A stretch of 64,000 bases of DNA from Deltaproteobacteria bacterium. GTDB lineage: Bacteria; UBA10199; DSSB01; JACPFA01. Both the position numbers and the translations under genes were made by a program. Of the stretch, positions 17,665 through 25,132 are shown piece after piece (position 1 is the stretch's first letter; each line of letters opens with the position of its first letter). Location: positions 1-64,000 of the forward strand of contig JACPFA010000047.1 in the NCBI GenBank assembly GCA_016183235.1, given 5' to 3'. The notes under the pieces are model-generated. The model made no database searches, was not told where the DNA came from, and saw only the letters and a program-made list of their open reading frames with translations.

Positions 17665-17861
17665 GTTTTGGGTGGAGAGTGCTTAGATTGTTTCGTCAGC
17701 CGTGCTTTTCGCGGCGACCCTAATGGGATTAGCAGGCATGGAAGCCTTCCGCGTTCCCGCCAAGCCGGGCCGCGGTTTTCCATGCCTGCTAATCCTCATT
17801 GGGGGCCCCGCCGCTTCAAGCAATGGCTTCCTCAACAATCTAAGCACTCTCCACCCAAAAC
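17665..17861. repeat. Long inverted-repeat element E4
   Basis: The 28-nt outer arms at 17665-17692 and 17834-17861 are perfect inverted repeats. Pairing continues imperfectly inward to an 18-bp perfect core stem (17726-17743 with 17778-17795) and a G+C-rich apical hairpin. The core matches E1 with compensatory substitutions. CCGCTTAG occurs as a direct repeat at 17646-17653 and 17862-17869. It sits between tonB and the YraN gene. Confidence 0.82.
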
Positions 17862-17865
17862 CCGC

Positions 17866-18237
17866 TTAGTCACTAAAGGGGTCGAGGCGAATCCATTCAA
17901 TGGAGAGGGTTTGTTCTATTTCGGTAATAGAAAGGATAGAATAAACGATCATGTGTTCTTTTTCATAGTAGGGATAGCGGCTCAAAAAAGCCAAGCCACA
18001 TTGTTTTAAGCGTTTAATTTTCTGCGCCGTTACGGCCTCAAAGGGTTCTCCAAAAAAATTTTGGGTGCGATATTTTACTTCAATAAAATGAAACTCTTGG
18101 TCGTTTTTGGCGATCAAATCGATTTCGCCCCAACGGGTGCGGAATCGCCGGGTCAAAACCTTAAACCTTTGTTTAGATAAATATTTTTCCGCCAAGGCCT
18201 CGCCGCGCTTGCCTTTGATAACATTGTCGTGACTCAT
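17866..18237 (-). CDS. YraN/UPF0102-family endonuclease-like protein
   Basis: A 123-aa protein of the UPF0102 (YraN) family. KRGEALAEKYLSKQRFKVLTRRFRTRWGEIDLIAKNDQEFHFIEVKYR contains the G-E-x-A-x-x-L and GEIDLI...FIEVK motifs, the Holliday-junction-resolvase-like PD-(D/E)XK core (E and D of GEID, E and K of IEVK). Start chosen at MSHDNVIKGK where family similarity begins; an in-frame TTG 48 nt upstream would add a hydrophobic extension and is less likely. Molecular role not established for the family. The 3' end abuts element E4. Confidence 0.87.
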   Translation of the reverse strand: MSHDNVIKGKRGEALAEKYLSKQRFKVLTRRFRTRWGEIDLIAKNDQEFHFIEVKYRTQNFFGEPFEAVTAQKIKRLKQCGLAFLSRYPYYEKEHMIVYSILSITEIEQTLSIEWIRLDPFSD

Positions 18238-18340
18238 AGGAAAATTTATAAGCAAGAGGCATGCCAGGTAGAAAAATTTTCCCAAAATAATGGAGAACCA
18301 AATCTATTTCTCTACGATAACGATAGAAAGGGGTAGAGAT

Positions 18341-19615
18341 ATGGGCACAAAAATTGCTTGGCCATTATTTGATATCAATCTAGACGGTACGGTTTTTCCA
18401 GAAGAAATCTACACAGTTCGCACCTTTCATGAAGTTAAATTAGAATTGGGAAAGATTATTCCCCAACTCGCCGAAACCCCCCGAGTAGATCAAGCAACTT
18501 TAGACGTAGTGGTGAATCAATTGTTGGGGGCTTTTGATGCCATCGAGGCTGTCGAAGCTGAGCATCCTGCAGGGGTCACGCCTGTTTTAGGTACCATGCC
18601 AGCAGGCGAGTCAGGTCAAAAATTAGTAAATTTTGCCCAAGCGGTTATTTCCAACTACCGGCAATACTCGCCCGCAGAAAGGGAATATTTTAAAAGCGAG
18701 CTAAAGGCTCTTAAGGCATCAGATTTTAATCAAGCCGGCATGGGGCTTTCTAAAGACATTTTAGAAGATGGCCAATGGATCTCCACCCATTACGTAAGAA
18801 TGGAACTAAACGATGGGGCGATTGGTTTAAGTGAAGATGAATTTAAATATTATGAACTTTATTATGCGGATTATAAAACTCAACCACGGATGGCCGGAAA
18901 TGTATCGCTGTTATGGGGTGCAGTACCCAAGCCAGATTGGGATTTTACAAATTTTGGTAAAAAAGAAAAATTAACCGCACAAACTAATGCCAATTTATTA
19001 AAACAAAAAATTAATATTGAAGACCCTGCCCTTAAAACAAAAGTAGAAAAAATGATCAATACTCTGGCATCGGTTCCAACGGGGGCTAAATTATTGGCCG
19101 ATGTTGTAGCGAAGCATACAGGGAGTAATTTTCAGATTCGATTACTAACGGAAGAAGAAAAGAAAATTATCCCCTTTAGTGATATTTTAGGTCAATTTTT
19201 CCATGATCAAAATGCGCTTGGATTTAACGGCCAAATTTTAAATAATTTACCCGACGAGATTTTGCCTGCCCAGGCCGCTAACCTTGCCCATGAATTGCTG
19301 CACTCAATTATCACGAAACGCCCAACCGGTGATGCTGCAACTATTAAAGAAGAGGAGTTATGCAATGAGACCGCCCAATTGGTATTGTGGGAATTGGGCC
19401 TTTCCCCCGTGCGCAATCAAGGACCAACCATCATGAGCCCAACGAACCGTTGGTTTGTGCTTTGGCATTCTTATAGCCCTAGAATATATGGGAAAGAAAG
19501 TACCGCTCAACAAGTAGCCACACGGGAATCGGCGTTTAGTTTCCTACCTTGGCGAAATTATATTGATCAGCAACGAGCATGGCTAATGAACGCTGCTTTG
19601 TCGGTTTATAACTAA
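18341..19615 (+). CDS. Putative zinc metallopeptidase with EF-hand-like loop
   Basis: A 424-aa protein with no signal peptide, start fixed by AAGGGG 8 nt upstream. Residues 11-22 (DINLDGTVFPEE) match a 12-residue EF-hand/dockerin calcium loop. The middle is helical and Gln/Asn/Lys-rich with no recognised domain. Residues 317-321 read HELLH and E343 lies in CNETAQ, the HExxH...NE arrangement of gluzincin peptidases. I recognise no named family. The catalytic inference rests on motif spacing only. It stands alone between yraN (divergent) and repeat element E5. Confidence 0.6.
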   Translation: MGTKIAWPLFDINLDGTVFPEEIYTVRTFHEVKLELGKIIPQLAETPRVDQATLDVVVNQLLGAFDAIEAVEAEHPAGVTPVLGTMPAGESGQKLVNFAQAVISNYRQYSPAEREYFKSELKALKASDFNQAGMGLSKDILEDGQWISTHYVRMELNDGAIGLSEDEFKYYELYYADYKTQPRMAGNVSLLWGAVPKPDWDFTNFGKKEKLTAQTNANLLKQKINIEDPALKTKVEKMINTLASVPTGAKLLADVVAKHTGSNFQIRLLTEEEKKIIPFSDILGQFFHDQNALGFNGQILNNLPDEILPAQAANLAHELLHSIITKRPTGDAATIKEEELCNETAQLVLWELGLSPVRNQGPTIMSPTNRWFVLWHSYSPRIYGKESTAQQVATRESAFSFLPWRNYIDQQRAWLMNAALSVYN

Positions 19616-19657
19616 AAATCATTTTATATCCATGAGTTAACGAACGTGGTTCAAGCC

Positions 19658-19826
19658 ATGATGGGGGCCTCTAAAAAGGGCCCAGCTGCAAGGCGCCCGC
19701 AAAGACGCGACCGGAGCATATATGGAAATACGTGAGGATCGCGGCTTTGCGGGCAATCCTTCGCTTGCGCTCTGGACAGGCTCTGCAGATGGGTCGTTTT
19801 TAGAGGTCCCCATATGATGGGGGCCT
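19658..19826. repeat. Inverted-repeat element E5 flanked by 13-bp direct repeats
   Basis: ATGATGGGGGCCT occurs at 19658-19670 and 19814-19826 as direct repeats. Between them, CCTCTAAAAA (19668-19677) pairs with 19797-19806, and GCCCGCAAAG (19695-19704) pairs with 19745-19754. A central imperfect palindrome spans 19706-19743 (GCGACCGGAGCATATATGG...). GATGGGTCG and GGACAGGCTC are shared with E1 and with E7/E8. The gap 19616-19952 holds this element and, after it, only the slipin leader. Confidence 0.7.
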
Positions 19827-19952
19827 ACCTGACTGCTGAGGAAGATCATACATTCGTTTAGTTTAGATCATTTTATCTTTTCTCTTTTTCGTGTTCTCTA
19901 GTAATAGATTGCAGGAATACCTATTTAACTTACGAACTAAAGGGCCCTATTT

Positions 19953-20807
19953 ATGAAAATACATCCATTTATTATTATTTTATTCCTAATACTCACAGCT
20001 GCTGGTGCAGGTGTAGGAATCAAAACTGGGGTTCCCTTAATTAGCTTAGGGGGTTTTATCATTGGCTTAGGTTGCTTTTTTATTTTTCGGGTCATCAGCC
20101 AGTGGGAACGCGCCATTGTGCTTCGCTTTGGCAAATTCAAAGGTCTTAAAGGCCCGGGGTTTTTTGCCATCATTCCCTTTGTAGATACCCTCCCCTACTT
20201 CATCGATTTACGAACCATCACCACGCCCTTTACTGCTGAACAAACCTTAACCAAAGACAGTGTGCCGGTGGATGTTGATGCAGTGCTCTTTTGGCGTGTC
20301 GTTGACCCCAAGAAGGCAGCCCTCGAGGTTGAAAATTATCGCAAGGCTATCGCCTGGGCCTCACAAACTGCCCTGCGAGATGTTATTGGTGAGACTTTAC
20401 TTTCTGACATGTTGGTAGGTCGGCAGCAAATCGATAGCAAACTTTGCAACAAAATCGATTCAAGCACCGAGGCCTGGGGGATCAAAGTTTTATCGGTCGA
20501 GCTTCGGGATGTTAAAATCCCCAGTGGGCTTCAAAATGCCATGTCGATGCAAGCCCAAGCCGAACGGGAACGACAGGCTCGGGTTATTTTGGGTGAATCT
20601 GAAGTACAGGTTTCGGAGAAATTCCAAAAGGCCTCTGAGCGTTATGCCAATAATCCAACGGCCCTTCATCTTAGGGCCATGAATATTCTCTTGGAGGGTA
20701 TGCGGGCTAATTCTTCGATCATCATTGTGCCTTCCAGCGCTGTCGAAACCATGGGGCTAGGGGCTATGACGGGCTTGGCGGCTTTAGCGAAAGAAGCCGG
20801 GAAATAA
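19953..20807 (+). CDS. Slipin (stomatin/prohibitin, SPFH band 7) protein
   Basis: A 284-aa SPFH protein. Two N-terminal hydrophobic helices (residues 4-22 and 27-47) precede a band 7 domain: WERAIVLRFGKFKGLKGPGFFAIIPFVD, the DLRT and LTKDSVPVDVDAVLFWRVVDP segments, and the C-terminal helix GLQNAMSMQAQAERERQARVILGESE. This is the slipin signature. Such proteins oligomerise on the inner membrane and organise microdomains or regulate proteases; a NfeD partner, frequent elsewhere, is absent here. AGGG 8 nt before the ATG. A 23-nt stem-loop follows the stop. Confidence 0.9.
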   Translation: MKIHPFIIILFLILTAAGAGVGIKTGVPLISLGGFIIGLGCFFIFRVISQWERAIVLRFGKFKGLKGPGFFAIIPFVDTLPYFIDLRTITTPFTAEQTLTKDSVPVDVDAVLFWRVVDPKKAALEVENYRKAIAWASQTALRDVIGETLLSDMLVGRQQIDSKLCNKIDSSTEAWGIKVLSVELRDVKIPSGLQNAMSMQAQAERERQARVILGESEVQVSEKFQKASERYANNPTALHLRAMNILLEGMRANSSIIIVPSSAVETMGLGAMTGLAALAKEAGK

Positions 20808-20841
20808 AGCTCTACCCGTGTTTAAAGTGACTCGTTTTCTG

Positions 20842-20864
20842 AAGCAGCCTTAAAAGGGCTGCTT
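20842..20864 (+). terminator. Stem-loop after the slipin gene, possible weak terminator
   Basis: AAGCAGCC pairs with GGCTGCTT around a 7-nt loop, 34 nt after the slipin stop and 23 nt before the cytochrome start. No strong T-run follows, so it may be an attenuator or processing site instead. Confidence 0.4.
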
Positions 20865-20886
20865 TGAATGAATAGGATTGCCTGTG

Positions 20887-21429
20887 ATGAACCATAGGAA
20901 AAAAATTGGGTTGCTATTATTCTTAAGCGTTTTGCTTGCCCTTGAGGCTCGTGGCCAAATTACTGAAACCAAACCAACCCATGACCCAGCGCTTCTCGGT
21001 GAGGTGATTGAGCAGATTCCTAAAATGCAAATGTACCCTTGCTCGGATTGTCATAGTGGCCCGGCTGATTTTAACACCACCCCTCGCAAACTCACCCAAG
21101 AACATTTAGAAAAGAAAATCCACTTTGGTAAAAATGAACCCGAGAAATGGTGTCAGACCTGTCATGACGAAGGTAATTATCTTAAGATGCGTTTGATAAG
21201 CGGTAAAGAGATCAGTTTTAACCAAACTTATCTTTTGTGTGGAGAATGCCATGGCGATGTTTACCAAAATTGGTTGCGCAACGCCCATGGGAAACAAGTT
21301 GGGTCTTGGAATGGCGCACGTCAAATCAATGCCTGTCCAGCTTGCCACGACCCCCATGCCCCTAAGTTTAAACCCATGAAAGCCTTAAAAATGCCGCCAC
21401 CACCGGTCAACACTTTTTGGAGCTTATGA
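20887..21429 (+). CDS. Periplasmic tetrahaem cytochrome c
   Basis: A 180-aa cytochrome with a signal peptide (KKIGLLLFLSVLLALEARG) and four CxxCH haem-binding sites: CSDCH (from about residue 52), CQTCH, CGECH and CPACH. Extra His residues could serve as distal ligands. Start: the ATG with AGGA 9 nt upstream, not the in-frame TTG. Its stop overlaps the Fe-S gene (ATGA) and NrfD follows, so this is the electron-transfer subunit of a quinone-linked membrane complex of the NrfBCD / DsrJOP / Qrc type. Haem count differs from DsrJ (three) and NrfB (five). Confidence 0.87.
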   Translation: MNHRKKIGLLLFLSVLLALEARGQITETKPTHDPALLGEVIEQIPKMQMYPCSDCHSGPADFNTTPRKLTQEHLEKKIHFGKNEPEKWCQTCHDEGNYLKMRLISGKEISFNQTYLLCGECHGDVYQNWLRNAHGKQVGSWNGARQINACPACHDPHAPKFKPMKALKMPPPPVNTFWSL

Positions 21430-22373
21430 GCATGAGCACAAAAGAAATAAAAGCAAACACACGAGCGGGTATGTTGGTTGAAAAGAAATTAAAAGCCAAG
21501 GTCTCACGGCGGCAATTTCTCAAAGGCCTGGTAGCCGTCACTGCCACCGCTGCAGCTACGGGTAGTTCTAGCACCGCCAAGGCTTTTTTGTGGGAAGAGT
21601 ACTTTCAAAAACATTATAAAAATCTAAGCCCTGAAGACAAACAAAAAGTCTTTGCCCGCATTGAAAATGAAACCAAAAAGAAATACGGCGTTGATGTCAA
21701 AGTTTCGGACCCTCCCCCTTTAAAAGGGGTCAAGTTTGCCTATGGTTTAAACCTCACCAAATGCAACGGCAATAGGCTTTGCGTGGCGGCTTGTCAAAAA
21801 GAAAATAACCTCGATCGTTCTTTTGGTTATATCAAGGTGTTAGAAATCGACAAAGGAACGATGAACCTTGAAAAGGGTAATCGTTATTATGAAGGGACGG
21901 TTCCCAAAGAGGGCAAATTTTATCTGCCTATTCAATGTAATCAATGTGAACAACCCCCTTGCACTCGCGCCTGCCCCATCGAGGCCACATGGAAAGAACC
22001 CGATGGGATTGTCGTGGTTGACTACGACTGGTGCATTGGTTGCCGCTATTGCCAAGCCGCTTGCCCTTATGAAGCCAGGCATTTTAATTTTCACACCCCA
22101 GAGATCCCTGCTGAAGAAATCAATCCCAACCAGTCTTACTTAAGCAATCGCATCCGTAAGCGTGGAGTGATTGAAAAATGCACCTTCTGCCTACATCGCA
22201 CCCGCAATGGCAAATTCCCAGCCTGTTTAGAGGCCTGCCCAACAGGGGCTCGAAAATTCGGCAATATCTTAGACCCCAACAGCGATATTTATTACATCAT
22301 GAAACACAAAAATGTTTTTGTTTTAAAAGAAGACCTTAACACCATACCGCAATTTTTTTATTACTTTGATTAG
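21426..22373 (+). CDS. Tat-exported ferredoxin-type Fe-S subunit (NrfC/DsrO/PsrB type)
   Basis: About 315 aa. A twin-arginine signal (SRRQFLKGL followed by an Ala-rich helix) directs folded export to the periplasm. Four Cys clusters follow: CNGNRLCVAAC (about 113-123), CNQCEQPPCTRACP, CIGCRYCQAACP and CTFCLHRTRNGKFPACLEACP, the usual four-cluster arrangement. In the first, the second Cys is replaced by Asn (N116). Start at the ATG overlapping the cytochrome stop with GGAG upstream; the next ATG, 6 nt on, is also possible. Role: relays electrons between the NrfD quinone site and the cytochrome. No catalytic molybdo-subunit is adjacent. Confidence 0.87.
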   Translation: MSMSTKEIKANTRAGMLVEKKLKAKVSRRQFLKGLVAVTATAAATGSSSTAKAFLWEEYFQKHYKNLSPEDKQKVFARIENETKKKYGVDVKVSDPPPLKGVKFAYGLNLTKCNGNRLCVAACQKENNLDRSFGYIKVLEIDKGTMNLEKGNRYYEGTVPKEGKFYLPIQCNQCEQPPCTRACPIEATWKEPDGIVVVDYDWCIGCRYCQAACPYEARHFNFHTPEIPAEEINPNQSYLSNRIRKRGVIEKCTFCLHRTRNGKFPACLEACPTGARKFGNILDPNSDIYYIMKHKNVFVLKEDLNTIPQFFYYFD

Positions 22374-22384
22374 GAATATTAAAG

Positions 22385-23635
22385 ATGACGACTTATTTGG
22401 AATATTGGCTGCGCATGACCCAGTGCGCTTTGAAGGGTAGCCGCGCTTACTATGTTTGGCTGTTCATCTTGCTTGTCTTTATCAGCCTAGGCGGGGTTAG
22501 TTATTATCACCACCTCACCGAAGGATTAGAGGTCACCAATATGACCGATCAGGTGAGTTGGGGCCTAGGCATTGCAAATTTTGTGTATTTCGTTGGGGTG
22601 GCAGCCTCGGCCGTACTCTTAGTTTACCCCGCCTATATTAAGAAACATAAAGAAATTAAAGAAGTCGTGATTATCGGAGAACAGTTGGCCTTCACTGCTA
22701 TTGTGATGTGTCTTTTATTTATCTTTACCGATATTGGCCGGCCCGAACGCTTGTGGCATTTGATGCCCTTCTTGGGGGGCAAACTAAATTTGCCAAGCTC
22801 TTTGCTCGCTTGGGACGTGGTTGTTTTTAATGTTTATCTTATTTTAAACATGCACATCCCCGGTTATCTTTTATACACGCTTTATCGGGGAGAAAAACCC
22901 AAATGGTATCTTTATTCCCCTTTTGTTATGATTTCGATCTTCTTTGCGATTAGCATCCATACGGTCACGGCCTTTTTGCTTTCGGGATTGGGGACACGCT
23001 ATTTTTGGAACACCGCCATCATGGCACCGCGTTTTTTGGTCAGCGCCTTTGCAGTAGGCCCGGCTATACTCTTCATCATTCTACACGTGGTAAAACGTTA
23101 CAGTTTGCTCGACGTCAAAGCCCCTGTGTTTGAATATTTTAAAAATGTCATGCGGGTCACGCTGCCGGTTAACTTATTTTTATTGGGCTGCGAACTTTTT
23201 AAAGAACTATATCCCGACACCCTCCATGCCTCCTCGGCTCATTACCTCTTCTTTGGGCTGGATGGGCACAACATGCTAACCAAATTCATTTGGCCAGCCA
23301 TTGCGATGAACATTACCGCAATGATTATCGTGGTAACGCCTAAGCTACGGGCCCACCCGATTTGGTTTTTAGCGGCTTGTATTTTAAGCATTGTGGGTAT
23401 TTGGGTAGAAAAAGGGATGGGGCTTATTTTCCCAGGATTTATTCCCACCCCCTTGGGTGAAATTGTTGAATATGCCCCCAATTTAGGGGAAATTTTTGTG
23501 TCTTTGGGCATTACCGCGCTAGGGGCTTTGATTTTTACCGTTATTACCAAGGTATCCATCACCATTCTAACTGGTGGCTTACGCATGCCATCGGAAGATG
23601 ACCCCTTCGAACCCCGCATTATCCGCCACGATTAA
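22385..23635 (+). CDS. nrfD: NrfD/PsrC-family integral membrane subunit
   Basis: A 416-aa protein with about ten transmembrane helices, the larger NrfD class (like DsrP/HmeC). WGLGIANFVYFVGVAASAVLL is the conserved first quinone-site helix. FTDIGRPERLWHL and the TAFLLSGLGTRYFWNTAIMAPRFL segment are also typical. It is 11 bp after the Fe-S gene. It should oxidise menaquinol or reduce quinone, exchanging electrons with the periplasmic Fe-S and cytochrome subunits. The complex type and partner oxidoreductase are not determined. Its end overlaps the convergent next gene by 4 bp. Confidence 0.88.
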   Translation: MTTYLEYWLRMTQCALKGSRAYYVWLFILLVFISLGGVSYYHHLTEGLEVTNMTDQVSWGLGIANFVYFVGVAASAVLLVYPAYIKKHKEIKEVVIIGEQLAFTAIVMCLLFIFTDIGRPERLWHLMPFLGGKLNLPSSLLAWDVVVFNVYLILNMHIPGYLLYTLYRGEKPKWYLYSPFVMISIFFAISIHTVTAFLLSGLGTRYFWNTAIMAPRFLVSAFAVGPAILFIILHVVKRYSLLDVKAPVFEYFKNVMRVTLPVNLFLLGCELFKELYPDTLHASSAHYLFFGLDGHNMLTKFIWPAIAMNITAMIIVVTPKLRAHPIWFLAACILSIVGIWVEKGMGLIFPGFIPTPLGEIVEYAPNLGEIFVSLGITALGALIFTVITKVSITILTGGLRMPSEDDPFEPRIIRHD

Positions 23636-24039
23636 GGTTTCCGAATAAGTGTATAATTAAAAAAGGTTGGATATTTTGCCACCACGCCCACCTCTCCGGA
23701 AAGAATCTCCCAGGGGCTAAAGCTATCATAGGCTTTGACCAAATCCTTTTTGACCACAAAATTGACCATGGTCTCAACGGGGTATTTCTTCTGACAGTCG
23801 CCTAACGACCCATCCCCTCGAACATAAGCCACCTTATCAATCAGGATCCCCAACACATAATTCTCTCGTAAGGCCAGAGGGGTCTTTTTCATTTCGCTCT
23901 CGGCCAACCTGGGCGGGGCATAAAGGGTATTTTCCATGATAGTGCCTGAGATTTTACACACCAAGGTTGGATCGGGGGCACCCGCCAAAGCCGGATTGAA
24001 CGAAAATATACCTAACCAAGCAAAAAGTAGGGAGATCAT
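23632..24039 (-). CDS. Small secreted protein, function unknown
   Basis: 135 aa with a signal-like N-terminus (ISLLFAWLGIFSFNPALAGA) that lacks the usual basic residues, so the true start may lie elsewhere. The mature part has two Cys (VCKISG and GDCQKK) that could form a disulphide, and mentions no recognised motif. It is convergent with nrfD (4-bp overlap). No ribosome site is evident. Confidence 0.55.
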   Translation of the reverse strand: MISLLFAWLGIFSFNPALAGAPDPTLVCKISGTIMENTLYAPPRLAESEMKKTPLALRENYVLGILIDKVAYVRGDGSLGDCQKKYPVETMVNFVVKKDLVKAYDSFSPWEILSGEVGVVAKYPTFFNYTLIRKP

Positions 24040-24238
24040 CTGTTTTCATTAGTTGGAGAGCTTCGAAAAGTCAAAACCTAATCGTTGCTTCATTGATTCA
24101 AAAAAGTCACATTTGTAACTTATTGAAATTAAAAGATTAAATTAAACAACCGGCTTCGCCCCTTCCAAAGATAGACCCGCGGCATTGACACGTCGCGTTA
24201 TAAACACCATAATGGGCCTTGGAATAGAAGGAGTATGT

Positions 24239-24400
24239 ATGAAGACTAAGAAAAGAACTCGGGGGCCTGTACAAAAGGTCAAGGCCCCGATAAAAAGAAA
24301 AAAGAAGGTCAGCAAAAAGAAACTGGGGTATTTTGATGTGGTAGCTAAGTTAGAATGGCTGCCCGCCTGGTATCAAAGCCAGCTAAGGCCGGCTGCCTAA
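24239..24400 (+). CDS. Small basic protein, hypothetical
   Basis: 53 aa, with about 17 Lys/Arg in the first 35 residues (KTKKRTRGPVQKVK...KKKVSKKK) followed by LGYFDVVAKLEWLPAWYQSQ. AGAAGGAG 5 nt upstream is a strong ribosome site and favours this ATG over an earlier start. The Lys-rich tract suggests nucleic-acid binding; this is inference. The 3' end overlaps trmJ on the other strand by 18 bp. Confidence 0.5.
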   Translation: MKTKKRTRGPVQKVKAPIKRKKKVSKKKLGYFDVVAKLEWLPAWYQSQLRPAA

Positions 24401-25132
24401 TTTAGCTTTCACCCAACGTACTTTTCGACAAATACCCCGGATAATCTTAATTTCCTTTTGGGATAATGCCGCCCGTTGAAAGATTTCGCGCAAGGGCCGC
24501 ATCATCAAAAGGGGATTTTTGCCTTTAAAGAAATCAATCGATTGTAGGGTTTGTTGTAAGTCCGCGAACATCTCTTCTAATTGACCACTCGAAATTTTAG
24601 GCAAGAGGCCGGGTTTGTAGTTTTGGGGTTTGACTTCAGCGGTAAATAGCTCGTAGGCCACCAACAGCACGGCAGCTGCTAAATTGAGCGAGGGGAAATT
24701 TTTGTGGGAAGGGATTTCCATCACATAGTGACAGACATCTAAATCTTCGTTTGAAAGCCCAGATTCTTCATGACCAAAAACCAAGGCTGCTCGGGCTTTA
24801 TTTGGCAACGCTCGCACCAATGCAACCATGTGTTTTGGATCTATCCAGTTACGTTTTAGCTTTCTGCGGCGCCGGCTTGTGCCAATGACGAGTTGAAAAT
24901 CTTTGATCGCAGCGGGCAACGAATTAAAATAAACGGCTTTTTGCAAAATATCTTTGGCCCCTACGGCCATGTTTTTTGCATCTTGATGCGCCGGATCGGC
25001 CGTGGGATTAACCAGCAATAATTTTGCAAGCCCCATATTCTTCATGGCCCTAGCCACTGACCCTAAATTCCCGGAATACATGGGTTGAACGAGAATGACC
25101 GCCACTTGTGGGTTAGTTTTTAAGCCGCTCAT
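24383..25132 (-). CDS. trmJ: tRNA 2'-O-methyltransferase, TrmJ/TrmH (SPOUT) family
   Basis: A 249-aa SPOUT methyltransferase. It begins with VAVILVQPMYSGNLGSVARAMKNMGLAKLLLVNP (motif 1, NxGSxARAMxN). Then come LVFGHEESGLSNEDLDVCHYVMEIPS (motif 2) and FPSLNLAAAVLLVAYEL (motif 3), as in TrmJ, which 2'-O-methylates nucleotide 32 of tRNAs. The C-terminal extension of about 80 residues matches the TrmJ dimer tail. Its ATG directly follows the ftsK stop (TAAATG), so it is the last gene of the dcw transcript. Confidence 0.88.
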   Translation of the reverse strand: MSGLKTNPQVAVILVQPMYSGNLGSVARAMKNMGLAKLLLVNPTADPAHQDAKNMAVGAKDILQKAVYFNSLPAAIKDFQLVIGTSRRRRKLKRNWIDPKHMVALVRALPNKARAALVFGHEESGLSNEDLDVCHYVMEIPSHKNFPSLNLAAAVLLVAYELFTAEVKPQNYKPGLLPKISSGQLEEMFADLQQTLQSIDFFKGKNPLLMMRPLREIFQRAALSQKEIKIIRGICRKVRWVKAKLGSRP

